64,000 nt of DNA. Source: Magnolia sinica (Eukaryota > Streptophyta > Magnoliopsida > Magnoliales > Magnoliaceae). Under the pieces are notes generated by a model, which had not been told where the DNA came from, made no database searches, and was given only the letters and a program-made list of their open reading frames with translations. The translations under genes were made by a program, and so were the position numbers. The DNA lies in contig NC_080583.1 in assembly GCF_029962835.1 (NCBI RefSeq), positions 2,899,001 through 2,963,000 of the forward strand, given 5' to 3'. Positions 12,336 through 24,344 of this stretch are shown one piece after another; the stretch's first letter is position 1, and every line of letters begins with the position of its first letter.

Positions 12336-13688
12336 TAGGCCACCAAAAACACCCTGATGCAAAACTCAAACGGAGCACACCATGTGTAATTAGTAGTTTT
12401 GGGAGCAATTTCACACTATTTCCATTGGTATAGCCCATATGAGCATTTAATCAAGCTTATATTATGTATGACAATTCAAATAATGACTCTCACCAGATGA
12501 ACAGAGTGAATTTTACATATACAACATGGTGGACCCCACATAGCTTATGTGTCCTAAACGATGTGATTCCTGTCCCAATAAGTCATGCGCAGGCGCATCC
12601 TCTTAGATTTCATTAGTAGAATGGACCACGGTTTCTTCCTTCTAGTGGGAAGTACCTTGAGCATTAATAAATAGTCATGGATTTGCAGATCCTTTGGGCA
12701 TGGCCCACCCAGATCTAGGAAATTTCATCCGGAATGTGAATATTGTAGTATTATATTCTTATTAAAATGCAACATGGTTCTAGAGATAGGATAATATTAT
12801 TATTATTATTTTTAAAAAAAAAGAATTTCAGTGACGTTTGAATGATTATTTTCCTTTTCTTTTATGATTAGATTGAAAAATTCTCATTCTTGGCATGATT
12901 CTCCACGAAGCATCTTATACGGTTCTTCTAGTTTTGATTTGAAAATGATGATTTTGTTATGAAGGTAGGCTAATACGGCACACGTCCATATACGGAGCAA
13001 CCAATCTATCCAGATCAAAGCCCAACCATCATCTGGGTCCCACTGTATAGATGCCATGGCTCAAAAATAAGGATAATCTAATTCTTACATGGACCATAAC
13101 GTTGGACAGGAGCATGATCCATGCCGATCATCAGCTGGATCCCACTGTCTACATGACATCATGGTAATTCACTCATCACGTGGACCAGAATGTTAGAAGC
13201 AAATGGAAGACTTAAAACACATGTTTATGTAGCAGCCCATTTCTACACCACTATGCGCGCCCAAGTGTCACACAGAAACAAGATCCAAGCCAACCATCTA
13301 CTGGGTCCCGCTCTTTAGATGCCATGGCCCAAAAATTAGCGTAATACCATCATCTAATGGACCACAACGTTGAAAACAAATGAACGGATTAAAAAAAGCA
13401 CATGGTCAAATTTTGGCCGGACATTTGTTTCATAAACTACGGACCATCTGGTTAGTGAATCGGCCTTTGTTTTACTAACAGCCCATCTAGATAGTGGGAC
13501 CCAAATAATGCATGCGTTGGATCTCTCGCAATAGTGTGCTACCTGGTCACTTGTGGTAGTGTGTAGACGGACTGCCATTTGCACCTGTGTGGCCTTAGAA
13601 ACCTCTATTATGTAATAGGCATTTTTAGTGCAAAAATCTTGGGAATTTGTATTTTACCAAATAACCCTGGACTCTTAGAAGTCACATG
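12336..13688. repeat. Intergenic repeats with fold-back wording
   Basis: No gene is visible. About 12,990-13,600 holds several related blocks with the phrase 'ctgggtcccactgtatagatgccatgg' style and 'atggaccacaacgtt' style, also seen at 16,420-16,530. These look like decayed copies of a dispersed non-autonomous element. A short (ATT)n tract is at about 12,792-12,812. Confidence 0.4.
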
Positions 13689-13976
13689 CAGGGGTGTACA
13701 TGAACCGAGCTGGCTCGATTCGGCTTGAAAAAGCTCAATTCAGGTCCGTTTGAAGTCGAGTTTGATCCGATTTGAGCTGGTTTTTAGAGCCCGAAACTGA
13801 GTTCGAACCAAGTTCGAGCTGACTCGAGCTCGACTTAGTTTGATATATGGCTCGAACTCGGCTCAAACTCGAATCGACTCAGTTATATAGTATAAAAAAG
13901 AAAAAAAAAAAAAAAACCTTTAAATTTACCCCCATTTCCCTTTTGTTCGAAAAAACCTGCCCGACGCCCAACCCTA

Positions 13977-14050
<74 letters not shown>

Positions 14051-14235
14051 TCGTCGCATCGCCCGCAGCGGCGGCTCTGCTCGAAAAGTCGAACTTGGCT
14101 CGAACTGGTCCAATCTACTAACTGAGCCGAGTTGAGCTGCAAATGATGGCTCGGTCATTGAGCCAAGCCAAGTTCAAGCTAGGTGTGCTTGCTGACTGAG
14201 CCGAGTCAATCTGGTTCGACTCGATGTACACCCTA
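13689..14235. mobile_element. hAT-type non-autonomous element, family A copy 1
   Basis: The ends are CAGGGGTGTACATG and ATGTACACCCTA, flanked by a perfect 8-bp target duplication GTCACATG (13,681-13,688 and 14,236-14,243). Eight-base duplications and (C/T)AGGG-type ends are typical of the hAT superfamily. The interior near both ends is built from repeated GAGCTCGA/GGCTCGAACTCG words in both orientations. The centre contains an A-tract and a long CT tract (13,982-14,049). There is no transposase. Confidence 0.9.
13982..14049. repeat. CT microsatellite inside hAT family A copy 1
   Basis: An almost pure (CT)n tract of about 68 bp with one TTCT interruption. Confidence 0.95.
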
Positions 14236-14286
14236 GTCACATGGAGGTACTTTTGAGAGTTGAAATTATAAAGATGCTCTTTTTAT

Positions 14287-14664
14287 ACACACACACACAC
14301 GCGCGCGCGCGCGGAAACGCTCACCTGCGAACCAGTTCGTACATACTACATACGAACTTTTTTGAGAACCCATCATACGTGATGTGTATCCAAAATCTGA
14401 ACCGTTCATGTGAAGCAGCACCTCGTGAAACCCTCAGGACCAAGTTTACTTTGATCTAAAATTTTGATGGGCCATGAAAAATGAAAACAGTTTCCTCCCT
14501 TGATTTGCATTTCTCTTTGCTATGGCCCACCAGAATTTTAGATCAGGGTGAAAATTTGTCACAAGGGTTTTCATGGGATTCCGCATCACATGGACCGTTC
14601 AGATTAGACACCCATGACACATGTGCAAAAGTGCGCATGTGCGTAGGTGTGCAGGGGAGCGTGA

Positions 14665-14671
<7 letters not shown>
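14287..14671. mobile_element. Fold-back MITE beside microsatellites
   Basis: The left part (near 14,320) and the right part (near 14,650) form an inverted pair (GAAACGCTCACCTGCG versus GCAGGGGAGCGTGAC), as do the inner blocks ATCTAAAATTTTGATGGGCC and GGCCCACCAGAATTTTAGAT. The centre of symmetry is near 14,495. The left flank is a (CA)n(CG)n tract and the right flank is a long (AT)n tract. No clear target duplication was found because both flanks are simple repeats. Confidence 0.65.

Positions 14672-14759
<88 letters not shown>
14672..14759. repeat. Long AT microsatellite
   Basis: About 88 bp of pure (TA)n directly after the fold-back MITE. A short (GT)n tract follows at about 14,793-14,806. 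Confidence 0.95.
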
Positions 14760-14762
<3 letters not shown>

Positions 14763-14804
14763 GTAAAAGTGGAGACTTATTTAACCAACATGGTGTGTGT
14801 GTGT

Positions 14805-16214
14805 GTATAACACCCAACCCATCCAATGTATGTATGCACCCAAACATGATGATAACATGAGTAAGGCTTGAATTATGATATTTTGAATGGTGTATGTTGT
14901 TTTTTTATGAATTGGCCTGCCCTATAATTGGATCTGTTGTATTTTCAATTCGCTTAAATGATAATATTGGTGTGCATTTGTTGGATGAGTTTGGATGTGA
15001 GATGAATATAAAACATACTAGTTAGGCTTTACACAACTCTGGATTCTTTACTTTGCTGCGGATAAAAATTAAAGAATTTACCAAGAAGCTCCAATCCACC
15101 ATTTTTAGTGCCACGACAAGATCGAAGTGACCATCAATCTCCACATCATTGCAGTAGTGTCTAAGTGCATCCCATCTCTCCACTTGTTTCATTGTTCTCA
15201 CTCATGTCACTTCCAAATAACCGCAGGGTGTTTTGTATTACTTGCTCGTTTATGAGGTTAGGCTATGCTTTCAAAAAAAAAACGCCCACTTTTCAAATTC
15301 ATTGCACAACATGGGTAAATATTTGTGGATGGAGTTGAAAATCACTATGCTCTGCTTATTTCAGAAAATATTCCATCTTCAAGGCACTGTTGAGAACTGA
15401 GAATTCTAATTTGTTTGAATTCCAAAAATAAAAATGTTGTGGATAGAAATTCAGTATTTTTCAATGACAACAAGGTAAGAATCTATGTGCAATTTCTGGA
15501 TGAGGACATGACTGATCAAGGAGAAAATTACAAAAACACATTTTATCTAAGTTTTTCTTTTTAAATTAGTGAAAGTCATGAATTATGGGGTCCCCAAGGT
15601 ATGTGTATAACATGCAAGCCACCCAAAATATGCAACCCACCATGGTGATTGCACAATCCAAATATTAGGCCTATCAAACCGTCAGATAGGCTACACTTGA
15701 ATTTAGATATTTGAGTGGTCTATATAATTTTGTTTTTAGGTATGCCCACCTTGTGATTGGACCTATCATATTTTTTGTTTGCCTTATAATTATGTTAGTG
15801 TGCATCTCTTGGATGGGTTGAATTCAAACACATACCATGTGTTCCTTATAATTCTAAATTTTCCACTTTATAAAGAAAAGAAATTTTTTAACAAGGGTAA
15901 TAGTATAATTTCTCCTATGAACTTGGTAAGATCCGAATCTCAAAGCAGTTTGTGGTAAAATTTCCTAAACAAGAAAAGAAAAAGAAAAGCAGGACCCCTT
16001 CTCATGAGCCATGTTTGAGGGAGTATGCAAAGATATAGCTCGCAACCTATCCAAGGCCATCATATTCTCCACCAAAGGTGAGAGAATATCAAAAGAAGAT
16101 CCACCATACAAGTTAGTGGGCCACCAAACATATGTATATATATCTAGTTTCTATCAGAAGTGGAGAATGATAGAGAAGAACAAATTCCTGAGAATGCATA
16201 CGTATTTTACTAGA
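14805..16214. repeat. Intergenic, pair of related repeats
   Basis: No gene is visible. About 14,805-15,030 and 15,600-15,850 are related to each other in the same order (shared wording around GTATAACA, CCTTGTGATTGGACC/CCTATAATTGGATC and GTGTGCAT...TTGGATG), so they are two decayed copies of one non-autonomous element. Confidence 0.45.
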
Positions 16215-16229
16215 TTTTGCCAGCTAAAC

Positions 16230-16374
16230 GTTTTTTTTTAATTTTTATTTTATTTTTACACACACACCCCACACACGCACGCCATGGTGGAATTTCACCA
16301 CCTATGGGTACTCGAACCCTTGGCCCGGTGTTGAAACTCTTAAGAGTCTACCACCCGAGTAAGAGTAAGGATCC
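16230..16374 (-). mobile_element. tRNA-derived SINE, family S1 copy 1
   Basis: Perfect 14-bp target duplication TTTGCCAGCTAAAC (16,216-16,229 and 16,375-16,388). Read on the minus strand it has a tRNA-like head with TGGTAGACTC (A-box-like) and GGGTTCGAGTACC (B-box-like), then a GT-rich stretch and an A-rich tail. This layout and the duplication length fit retroposition by LINE machinery. Confidence 0.88.
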
Positions 16375-16663
16375 TTTGCCAGCTAAACCTACTGACCACA
16401 TGTGCCACCATCGTATATGCCTCCAAGATCCATGCATCCAATTTGGTGGGTCCCATCACATAGATGCCCTGTCTCAAAAATAAGGCTGACCCACTTATTA
16501 GGTGGGCCTCAGTTCGCAGAGCAAATGGACAGCTTAAATAAACTTGAAATATTTTTGCCCACGTGTTGAGTGGACTAGACTATTTTTTTTTTTAGGAGGG
16601 ATCATGGGCAAGGTCAGACGTACCTAATGGATGGCTTGGATTTTCAACCTATGCCATGTTGGC

Positions 16664-17466
16664 TGTTGATGCAGTTTTTTGGCGGGCCCTCCTTGGCTAA
16701 CCCTTTGGGACCTACACAGAAGAAGGTGAGAGACAAAGGAGACCCTAATTAGTGCAAGGGACCCTCCGATGCCTAAGTCAGGTTTTTGGGTCTTTCAAAA
16801 GAGATGATCCCTTGGAAAAGAATCATCAGTGTAATAGACCATGCGTACATTAGATTAAGTAGAAGTATCTTTATTAATAGGGGAAGGAAGACCATGCCGT
16901 AAGAAGTCTTTCCTGATATGTCAGAGATCTTCCTGTACAGGTTTCCAAATCCGTCTGGGATCTTCCCGGGATTGTGGTTGTCTGAGATCCTCGAGATCTG
17001 ATTCTATCTCCCGGAGATCTTGGAGAGATCTTCGAGCTGTTGGAGAAATTCCCGGACTGTTAGTTCGAAAAAGGTCGGGTGATAGAAGCGCCAAGTACAG
17101 TAGACGCAAGTAATACTGAGCCTTCCGTCAGATCAGTATTTATCTTATTTAGAGATTATGCCGACCTATGGCCTAGCTATGGCCGAGCTATATCAAGTTG
17201 ACCTATAGTCGACATATGATTGAGTTATATCCGACCTATAGTTTAGGCCGACCTATAGCCAACCTATCATTTTAGGTAGGCAACTGGCCATTTGAGTAAA
17301 CTTACAATTGTATCTTATTTGAGTGGTCTTACAGTTGCATCGACCTACTTAAAGATTGATATCTCCTTGCCAATGGATGCCTCTTTAGTGGTTTTAACCC
17401 TATTGGGTCCGTGCTGGTTTGTAGAGTTAGTCCATTTCATAAGTCAGATCTATTTTTCTCCCAACA
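16664..17466 (-). mobile_element. Solo LTR (about 803 bp) related to the Tat-element LTR
   Basis: The ends are TGTTGATG and CCCAACA. The flanking five bases are TTGGC and CTGGC, a target duplication with one mismatch. It shares the phrase GGGACCCTCCGATGCCTAAG (about 16,759) with the 5' LTR of the large Tat element. On the minus strand an AATAAA lies near 16,870 and a TAAATACTG TATA-like box near 17,140. No internal region is present, so it is a solo LTR, older than the one at 6,784. Confidence 0.7.
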
Positions 17467-17719
17467 CTGGCAATACCAAACACCCCGTTAGCAAAAGAAG
17501 GTTAATTAAAGTTAAAGTGTCATCCACATATAGAACATGCATCAGGACTGACCGACCATGAGCATATACGAGCTTAAAAGTCAGTCGTCCACAAATCATG
17601 TAGGCCATTTGTGTAAATTGAATATGGTTCCTGGATCTATTTCCTTTGTACATGACTGGGCCCACTTATTGAGGGATGCGGATTACGTCCTGCACTATCA
17701 GGATGGACTAAGTCTAGGC

Positions 17720-18075
17720 TGGTGGATGTATAGGTTTTATATGCACCGTTCATTTATTTTTCCATATATGAATCCAAAAATGAGACAGATCCAAGGATCG
17801 AGTGGACCACAAAGTGAGGGTTGAACACCACCATTAAAAACTTATTAAGAGCCACAGAAGTTTTAATCAAGCTTATTTGTGTTGGATGTCAAATAATCAT
17901 CATGGTGGGCCTTCGGACGGTTTCAACTGTGGGTGTCATTATCATATCTGCTTCCTCTGCTGTGGTCCACTACAGCCTTGGATTTACCTTATTTTTGGGC
18001 TCGTACCCTAAAATGGTATGGTAAAATGAATAGAGGGCGTCGATAAAACTCATAAATCATAATGACCACAGAACC
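17720..18075. mobile_element. Palindromic MITE of family P
   Basis: Two inverted arms are seen, with the left ending in GAGTGGACCACA and CCACCATTAAAAACTT and the right starting GGTTTCAACTGTGGG and TGTGGTCCACT. This is the wording of the large palindromic family found about 19 times in this window. The ends are decayed. Confidence 0.6.
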
Positions 18076-18079
18076 CCCG

Positions 18080-18689
18080 GTGCCTGGACCGAGTTTATCC
18101 TGGCCATTGGGCAGAGGGCCTGATTTTAGGGCCAAGTGATCTACGGTGTGGGACTCCCAAAAGAGCCCGTAGTTTCTAAAGCGACAATAGGAACACCATA
18201 AACTATTGTTAGTAGGTAATCTAGATGGCAAAATTCTACTACCGATCTTTAGAATTTTTCTTATTGAATATGGATAATCTTGACCAGTCATTTGCCAGCA
18301 CAAATTTAAAAATTCGAATTATTTCATAAAAGAGATTTGAATAATCTTGACCAGTCATTTTCCTACCAATGATTTGGATTACTAAAATAATGGCCCCCAC
18401 TTATATCATGAAAGTATAAAAGAATATATGATGAAGATGGCCAAAGATTCTTAATTGCCCATCCCATTTCTTAAGGAGTTATATCGTCCTCGAACCAATG
18501 CCTTGCAAGAGATAGTCAGGTTTTTAAATTATAGAGGCGAAGCCGTGGTCGGCTGATGTGGACCATTGGTTTATTGTATGACACATCGATGTACCATGCT
18601 TCAAAATCTAAGTAAATATGATGAACCCACTTATTCTTTTTCTGGCCTACAAGCATATGGTTAAGATCCAGGATGGTCCAACTTTGATG
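18080..18689. repeat. Intergenic, no gene seen
   Basis: AT-rich. It contains a short direct repeat: GAATAATCTTGACCAGTCAT-like wording occurs near 18,275 and again near 18,340. Nothing else recognisable. Confidence 0.35.
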
Positions 18690-19365
18690 TAGAGTGGGTC
18701 GCAAACACTTTCGTGGCAAAGATGGACCAGAGAAGGCCCTATTAGAGTCGGAACGGATAGCCTGTCAAAACCTTAAATCAGTCGTATCTCACCAACTGGG
18801 ATGAATTTTTCGACATATTATATATGATTTTGTAGTAAGATGACCTACTTAAGCCAACCAACGCCGCTCCCTCAGGTTGTCCACCCCAGTTTGTAAAATT
18901 CAGTCAGATCGATGGTTAAAAGTCTAGTTTATTTCATTTTTACTATAAAAAGTTAAGTCTTAGTTCGAGGATAACTTTTGATCCTTTGAGTTATACAAGT
19001 CATGCCCAACATGAAAATGGTTAAGTTAGGAGAATACGTGGTTGGGTCAACTTTAACATTTATTATTTTTAGCTGAAAACCCCAAGTCTAGTAGGAATAA
19101 AGGTCAAGTCATATTTTTAGGGTGTTTGAGTTGGAGGCTAAGTCTAAAACTCTATCCTAAGTTTTAGTTCCTTATTTAAATAGTTGTAATTTCATTTTTT
19201 TTATCATCAATTAAATTATTTCGAATTGATTAGGAATCATTCCTGCTTTTATCCCCGTGGATGTGGATTCGAGAAAGCTCGACGAGAAATCCAGAGAGCT
19301 CTGTGAATCCAGAGTAATCATCCCTTGAGGAAGTTGGTGAACGACCTCATCACATCCCTCTCTGT
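18690..19365 (+). mobile_element. LTR-like dispersed repeat R1, copy b
   Basis: Second copy of the repeat at 11,738-12,335, in the same orientation. Shared blocks include ATGTAGAGTGGGTCGC, AAGATGGACCAGA, the ATCGATGGTT block near 18,910 and CCCTTGAGGAAG near 19,322. Probably an old LTR fragment; superfamily not assigned. Confidence 0.6.
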
Positions 19366-20823
19366 GCAAAATTTCAACTGATTGCCATAAGTAAACGGCT
19401 AGCATATTCTAACATAAAAAGTTCATTACAGATGGTCCATCTGCAGATGGATGTAACAGAACAACGGATTGGATTACCCAATCATGGTTCTCATTTAATT
19501 TGTTGGAACCAAAAGCCCGAATATGAACAGACGGCACTGTTTGGCTGACACCGCAAATCAATTAATTGTTGCTACATGCTATGTTTTCTCCCTTATTGCT
19601 AGCAGGTGGATGGGTCACACGCCTGGCACGTATTCGTGATACATACGAGGAGAGATTGAAGAGATGACTCGTGGCACACATGAGAGATACGGGCCATATA
19701 CCAGATGGAGATCAAACTTGAGATTGTCCTGTCACGAAAGTAAGGACCATTAGTTCTTGTTTATGTAACTGCCAATTTTCTACGTCCAAGGACTTGGTTA
19801 TTGGCCTGTATTTCACACGTGTGCCATTCATCTCTGCATTCTCTCCCACGTGCGAATTGTCCAATTTTCTTCTTTCTCTTCCTTTGTGCTAAGGAGTCTA
19901 TTTGTGACATTGTTGGAAATGCAACCTAGTGCTGTAAAGGCCATCTAATGTCTGGTGGGCCTCCTGCAAAAGAGAGAGCAGAGAAGGTGATTGGTCTCTG
20001 CTGGTTAGAAATTTTCAGCTGTTCATTTTCTTTATATGCATGTAGCTCTGCTGATGATGGTCTTCAAGACAATTATATTTTATGTGACACCAGAGCAAAC
20101 GAACATTTTTGTCCATTCAATTAGTTTTAAAGAAATTAGAGGCATTTAAAATTTTATAAGACATTAAATGAAATTTTCAAAACAAATAATAGTATTCGTA
20201 AATTTTAAAATTTTAGATGCTTATAAATCAATTGCTTGAATTTAAACAAACACCTTGAATTTTATACACTTCGTTCCTTTTATGCAAAACTCCCACTTCT
20301 GGCATCATTTCCTTCCATTTCTCTCTACCCTTTGAATTCTCTCCTGTTATTTCTCTCCCTTCCTCCCTTCACATGTTACTTGGTATGGGTTTTATGTGAA
20401 GGGTTCTTCGTATGCGAGTTACCTTAAAGGGCCTGTTGCGGTGAGGGATCTAGGGTATGGATTTTAAATCACTCGGATTTGTATTTTGTTAGGATTTGCT
20501 AAATCTGTGGATTTTGTTAGTTCACGACTCCATAAATTCTTAGAATTGAAGGAAAAAAAAATTAAAGACTTGGCAAATACTCAAAATGTGTTATGGAAAG
20601 GCCTCACACGACAACCATGATACCCAACCAGTTTAACATGATTACCCTAGAATGAAAATGGGATGCCCAAGATGTCATGTCGATCCAACCATCGAGTGGG
20701 CTACAATATGAATTTCAAGGTTTTTAGGTAGTTGCTATTCATCAGTAGGATTTTCTGGCCATCATATTTTCATGATGGAGATACCCTATTTGATGGATTT
20801 GAATGTCATGCATACACCAAAAT
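19366..20823. other. Intergenic, no gene recognised
   Basis: AT-rich sequence with short open frames but no recognisable domain. About 20,240-20,430 is pyrimidine-rich. The wording at 19,640-19,700 (GAGAGATTGAAGAG) recurs at 26,960 inside CKS1 intron 2, so it is part of a dispersed repeat. Confidence 0.4.
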
Positions 20824-20835
20824 ATAGTTTTACAG

Positions 20836-20958
20836 TTTTTTTTCCCCACACACTCATGCCATAGTGGGATTTCACCACATGTGGATACTCGAACCCTTGA
20901 CCAGGTGTTGAAACTCCTGAGAGTCTAGCACCCGAGCAAGAGTAAGGATCCGAGAATC
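20836..20958 (-). mobile_element. tRNA-derived SINE, family S1 copy 2
   Basis: Same family as the copy at 16,230-16,374: the tRNA-like head near 20,950 reads towards the T-rich end near 20,836. The flanks ATAGTTTTACAG (20,824-20,835) and ATAGTTTTTTATAG (20,959-20,972) look like a decayed target duplication, so it is older than copy 1. Confidence 0.75.
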
Positions 20959-20972
20959 ATAGTTTTTTATAG

Positions 20973-21484
20973 GATTTTATTTTAATTGTGTTTAGGTAAT
21001 TAGTAAAGAGTCACCCCTTCTATAAGCATTTCAAGAACCTAAAGGCTTGTGAGTGTGGATTTGAACTTCCATGGAATCAAGTGTTTTTGAAATCAGACTA
21101 TTGAGGTGGGAGTTCAGCAGAGTATATGATTTTCTTTCCTCTCAAATCTCAAATTCAAAGTCCTTCAATTCCTAGTTATAATAATCCAGAAAACAGCAAA
21201 TCCCACACATCCGTCTGATTCCAATTTGCTAAATGAGCCTGAAGCATTTTAGATGAAACAGTTTCAGCCTCATTTGGATGACTTTTCTGTTCTGTAACAT
21301 GCAAGCCAAAAAAAAAAAAATCCCTCTAATAATGAAAGAGTTTATGTAAGTAGGATGAATTTTCTGCACTTGTATGAGACGCAAACACAAAAACATTGGA
21401 AAAAACAAAAAACAAAAAACAAATGAAAGAGGTGGAATTGGTGACAGAATTGCATTTCAACTCAATACGCTATGCATACTCAGT
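20973..21484. other. Intergenic, no gene recognised
   Basis: AT-rich, with a short A tract near 21,310. No recognisable feature. Confidence 0.4.
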
Positions 21485-21905
21485 AAACTCTGTGGGGCCC
21501 GCCATGATGTATGTGTCATATCCATGCCGTCCATCCGTTTTTTCATATCATTTTAAGACATGATCCCAAACTTCAAGAATATCCAAAGCTCAAGTGGATC
21601 ACACCATAGGAAACAGTGCGAATTGAAGGCATACCATTGAAAACTTCTTAGGGTACACAGAAGTTTTGTATGAAGCTGATATTTGTGTTTTCCCTTCATA
21701 AATATCTCTGTAACGTTATGAACAGGTGACAAATAAACATCACTGTAGACCTTAGGAAGGTTTCAATGTTGGACGTCATTATCCCCACTATTTCTTGTGG
21801 TGTGATCCACTTAAGCTTTGTTTATGCCTCAATTTTGAGTTCAACCCCAAAAAATGAGCTGAAAAATTCGATGAACGGCGTAGATAAGCCACATACATCC
21901 AAGGT
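21485..21905. mobile_element. Palindromic MITE of family P
   Basis: Left arm from TGTGGGGCCCGCCATGATG, right arm with GTGATCCACTTAAGC and ATGAACGGCGTAGAT. About 420 bp, no coding sequence. Outer ends not clear. Confidence 0.65.
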
Positions 21906-22550
21906 AGACCCAACAAAGTTTACTCTATGTTACTCAGTACGCAGTACGTTTATGAAATTGGTTTATAAACTTTTCATACATCATCCTGGTAGTTCAAATT
22001 TCCGGACATGTTGCTTTGAACCGTCTGAAGTATCTTGGTCCGTTAATAGAAAAGAGAGCAATGTGTTTTAAAGGACCATTCAACATATGGATGCAAATGG
22101 CTTATAAAGGGTTATTTGGATTAGATTAAATTGAGGTAAATTAGGAGAATTTGAAGTAGATAGAGGTACTGGGCATTTGAGTTATGTTTGGATGGAAATG
22201 AATTGTAATGGGAAAAAATAGGCTGAAAATGACATTCTTTTTCTCATGAAGGATTTTGAAGTAAATTGAGTGAAATGACCCTTTGAGCTCCCTTAAAGAG
22301 TTGCACAGGTAAACATGTCATTACACTCATCTGCCATACACAAAGCATATTAATGATATTTCAAAACAATTCAATTATTAGCTACAATACTAAAACTTAA
22401 TATTAGATACAATGTTATTATTTAGAGAGAGTTGTGTACTATAGATCTAGTATCATGATAAGCCATACTCCTTGAAAATATGCTAGTTCTCTTATCTCCT
22501 TTGTTTGCAATAAATCAAAGAGAGACCACTATAGTTAAAAGATCAGCATC

Positions 22551-22718
22551 GGATTTTTATTTATTTATTTATTTTTATTATTATTATTATTATATTTTTT
22601 TAAAGTACACCCATGGTGGGTTCACACTTCACTGTTAGCCACCCCTCTAGGGAATCGAAACCAAGACTTCAGTGTTAAAACGAGGTATCTTTCACTTAGT
22701 CTACCACTTAGAGCGATG
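22551..22718 (-). mobile_element. tRNA-derived SINE, second family S2
   Basis: Read on the minus strand: a tRNA-like head with AAGTGGTAGAC (A-box-like) and TTGGTTTCGATTCCC (B-box-like), a short body, then a tail of TAA and TAAA repeats. The flanks GATCAGCATC (22,541-22,550) and GATCTGCATC (22,719-22,728) are a 10-bp target duplication with one mismatch. It is distinct from family S1 in sequence. Confidence 0.8.
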
Positions 22719-22729
22719 GATCTGCATCA

Positions 22730-23149
22730 AAATTGACATCTTGGAAAAAGCATCCTACAATTCATCACAAAAGTAAGATCCGAAGTAAGATCCAAACTCT
22801 TAATCCTGATATTTAATCTTTGTAAAATCTGACATTATCACGTATGAAGATCCTTAAGGAATTATATAATTGAATTTTTGAAAAAAAACACTTTCTACCA
22901 TGCATGCATCCCTACAATCAGCCAACACATGAACCCCCTTCACACCATATGTGCCTATATGCATATATTTCATGGACATTTACTGGAAGGTTGAAACTAA
23001 AAATAAAAAACAAATAAACAGTCCCATGTGGGCAAATATGTCTAGGAGTCAGACGTCTGAATCGACCAACCAATCTGATTACAGAATTGTGACTTGGGTT
23101 GGTAGTGATAGGGGAGCCAACTCTGTATAGTAGGTCGGAGAAATTTTTT
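22730..23149. other. Intergenic, no gene recognised
   Basis: No recognisable coding region or repeat ends. Confidence 0.35.
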
Positions 23150-23560
23150 GTGGGCCCCATCATAATGTTTATTTTTTATCCACTCCATCCATCTATTTTT
23201 CCATATCGAATTAGGCTAAAAATGAGGTAGATCTAAAGCTCAAGTGGACCACACCGTAGGAAACAATGGGGATTGAATGATTTCCGTTGAAAACTTATTG
23301 GGGCCACACAATGTTTATTTGCCATCCAACCTGTTTATAAAGTCACGGAAAACTGGATAAAGGGGAAAAAAAAAAAACAAATATCAGCTTGATCCAAACT
23401 TTCTTTGAGCCTAAGAAGTTTTCAACTGTAGGCATTCAATCCTCACTTTTCCCTTTGGTGTGGTCCACTCGAGCTTTGGATCTCCTACATTTTTAGGATA
23501 ATGCTCTAAAATGAACTGGTAACGTGGATGGATGGTGTGGATATTACACATACATCATGT
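23150..23560. mobile_element. Palindromic MITE of family P
   Basis: Left arm starts near TGTGGGCCCCATCATAATG; right arm ends near GGATGGTGTGGATATTACAC. Inner GTGGACCACACCGTAGGAAA and GGTGTGGTCCACTCGAGC are inverted counterparts. Confidence 0.7.
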
Positions 23561-23689
23561 TGGTGCTGGGTCAGCACCCAATCCGCTTCCCCAATCTGGG
23601 CTCGCCCCGATCCATAAAACTCCCTGCCACGTGTACCGTAGAGAGATGGCTTTTCCGCATTATGGGTCTCAGCAGAATGCTTGGACGGC

Positions 23690-23885
23690 AAATAAACATT
23701 ACGGTGGGGGTGGGCCCTATGAAGTTTTTAATGGTGGGTGTTCAATCACCACTGATCTTTGTGATGTGATCCACCTGAGATATAGATCTGCTTCCATTTT
23801 AGGATCATGAACTAAAATTAGATGGAAAAAAGGATGGACTGCGTGGATATATAATACATACATAAGGGTGGGCCCCACGGTAAGT
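23690..23885. mobile_element. Partial palindromic MITE of family P (right arm)
   Basis: Only the right arm is present, from GGCAAATAAACATTACGG to the terminal GTGGGCCCCACGG. The left arm is missing. Confidence 0.6.
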
Positions 23886-24344
23886 GTAACACACACTAAC
23901 GTGATACCCATCCGCGCCCCAATTCTGGGTGCTCTGGCTCAATGGCATCCATCTCCCGTGAGTTAATAAATGCCACGTGTACAACTCATGTTGCCTGAGT
24001 AGCAAGCATTAGGTAGCCAGAGTATTAAGAGAATTTGAAATGAGATCCATTCAACGTATATTATTACTAGGTTGTTCTAATGATGAGGGACACCTCTTGG
24101 ACGGCACGGATACGGAAGATATGTGCCACACGCGTGTCAGCTTTCTGATGCGTGTGGATCTAGCACCTCATGAAGTACATTCTCATTATCCCAAAAAAAA
24201 CAAAAGGTCCGCAAACCATGGATATGAGTGGGAACCCGACCGTGGGTCCCACCTCGATGAACCAATTGTATATCCACGCTGTTTATACTTTTTTTGGGAA
24301 GCCCATAGGCTGGAGTACCACATAGCTGGTGCATTGACGTCAGC

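Noticed and set aside
13847-14158. Open frames made of S-L-S-L or R-E-R-E repeats
   Set aside because: Translations of the CT microsatellite; the same holds for those at 34,990-35,395 and for the Y-I-Y-I frames at 14,481-14,860 and 42,611-42,896.
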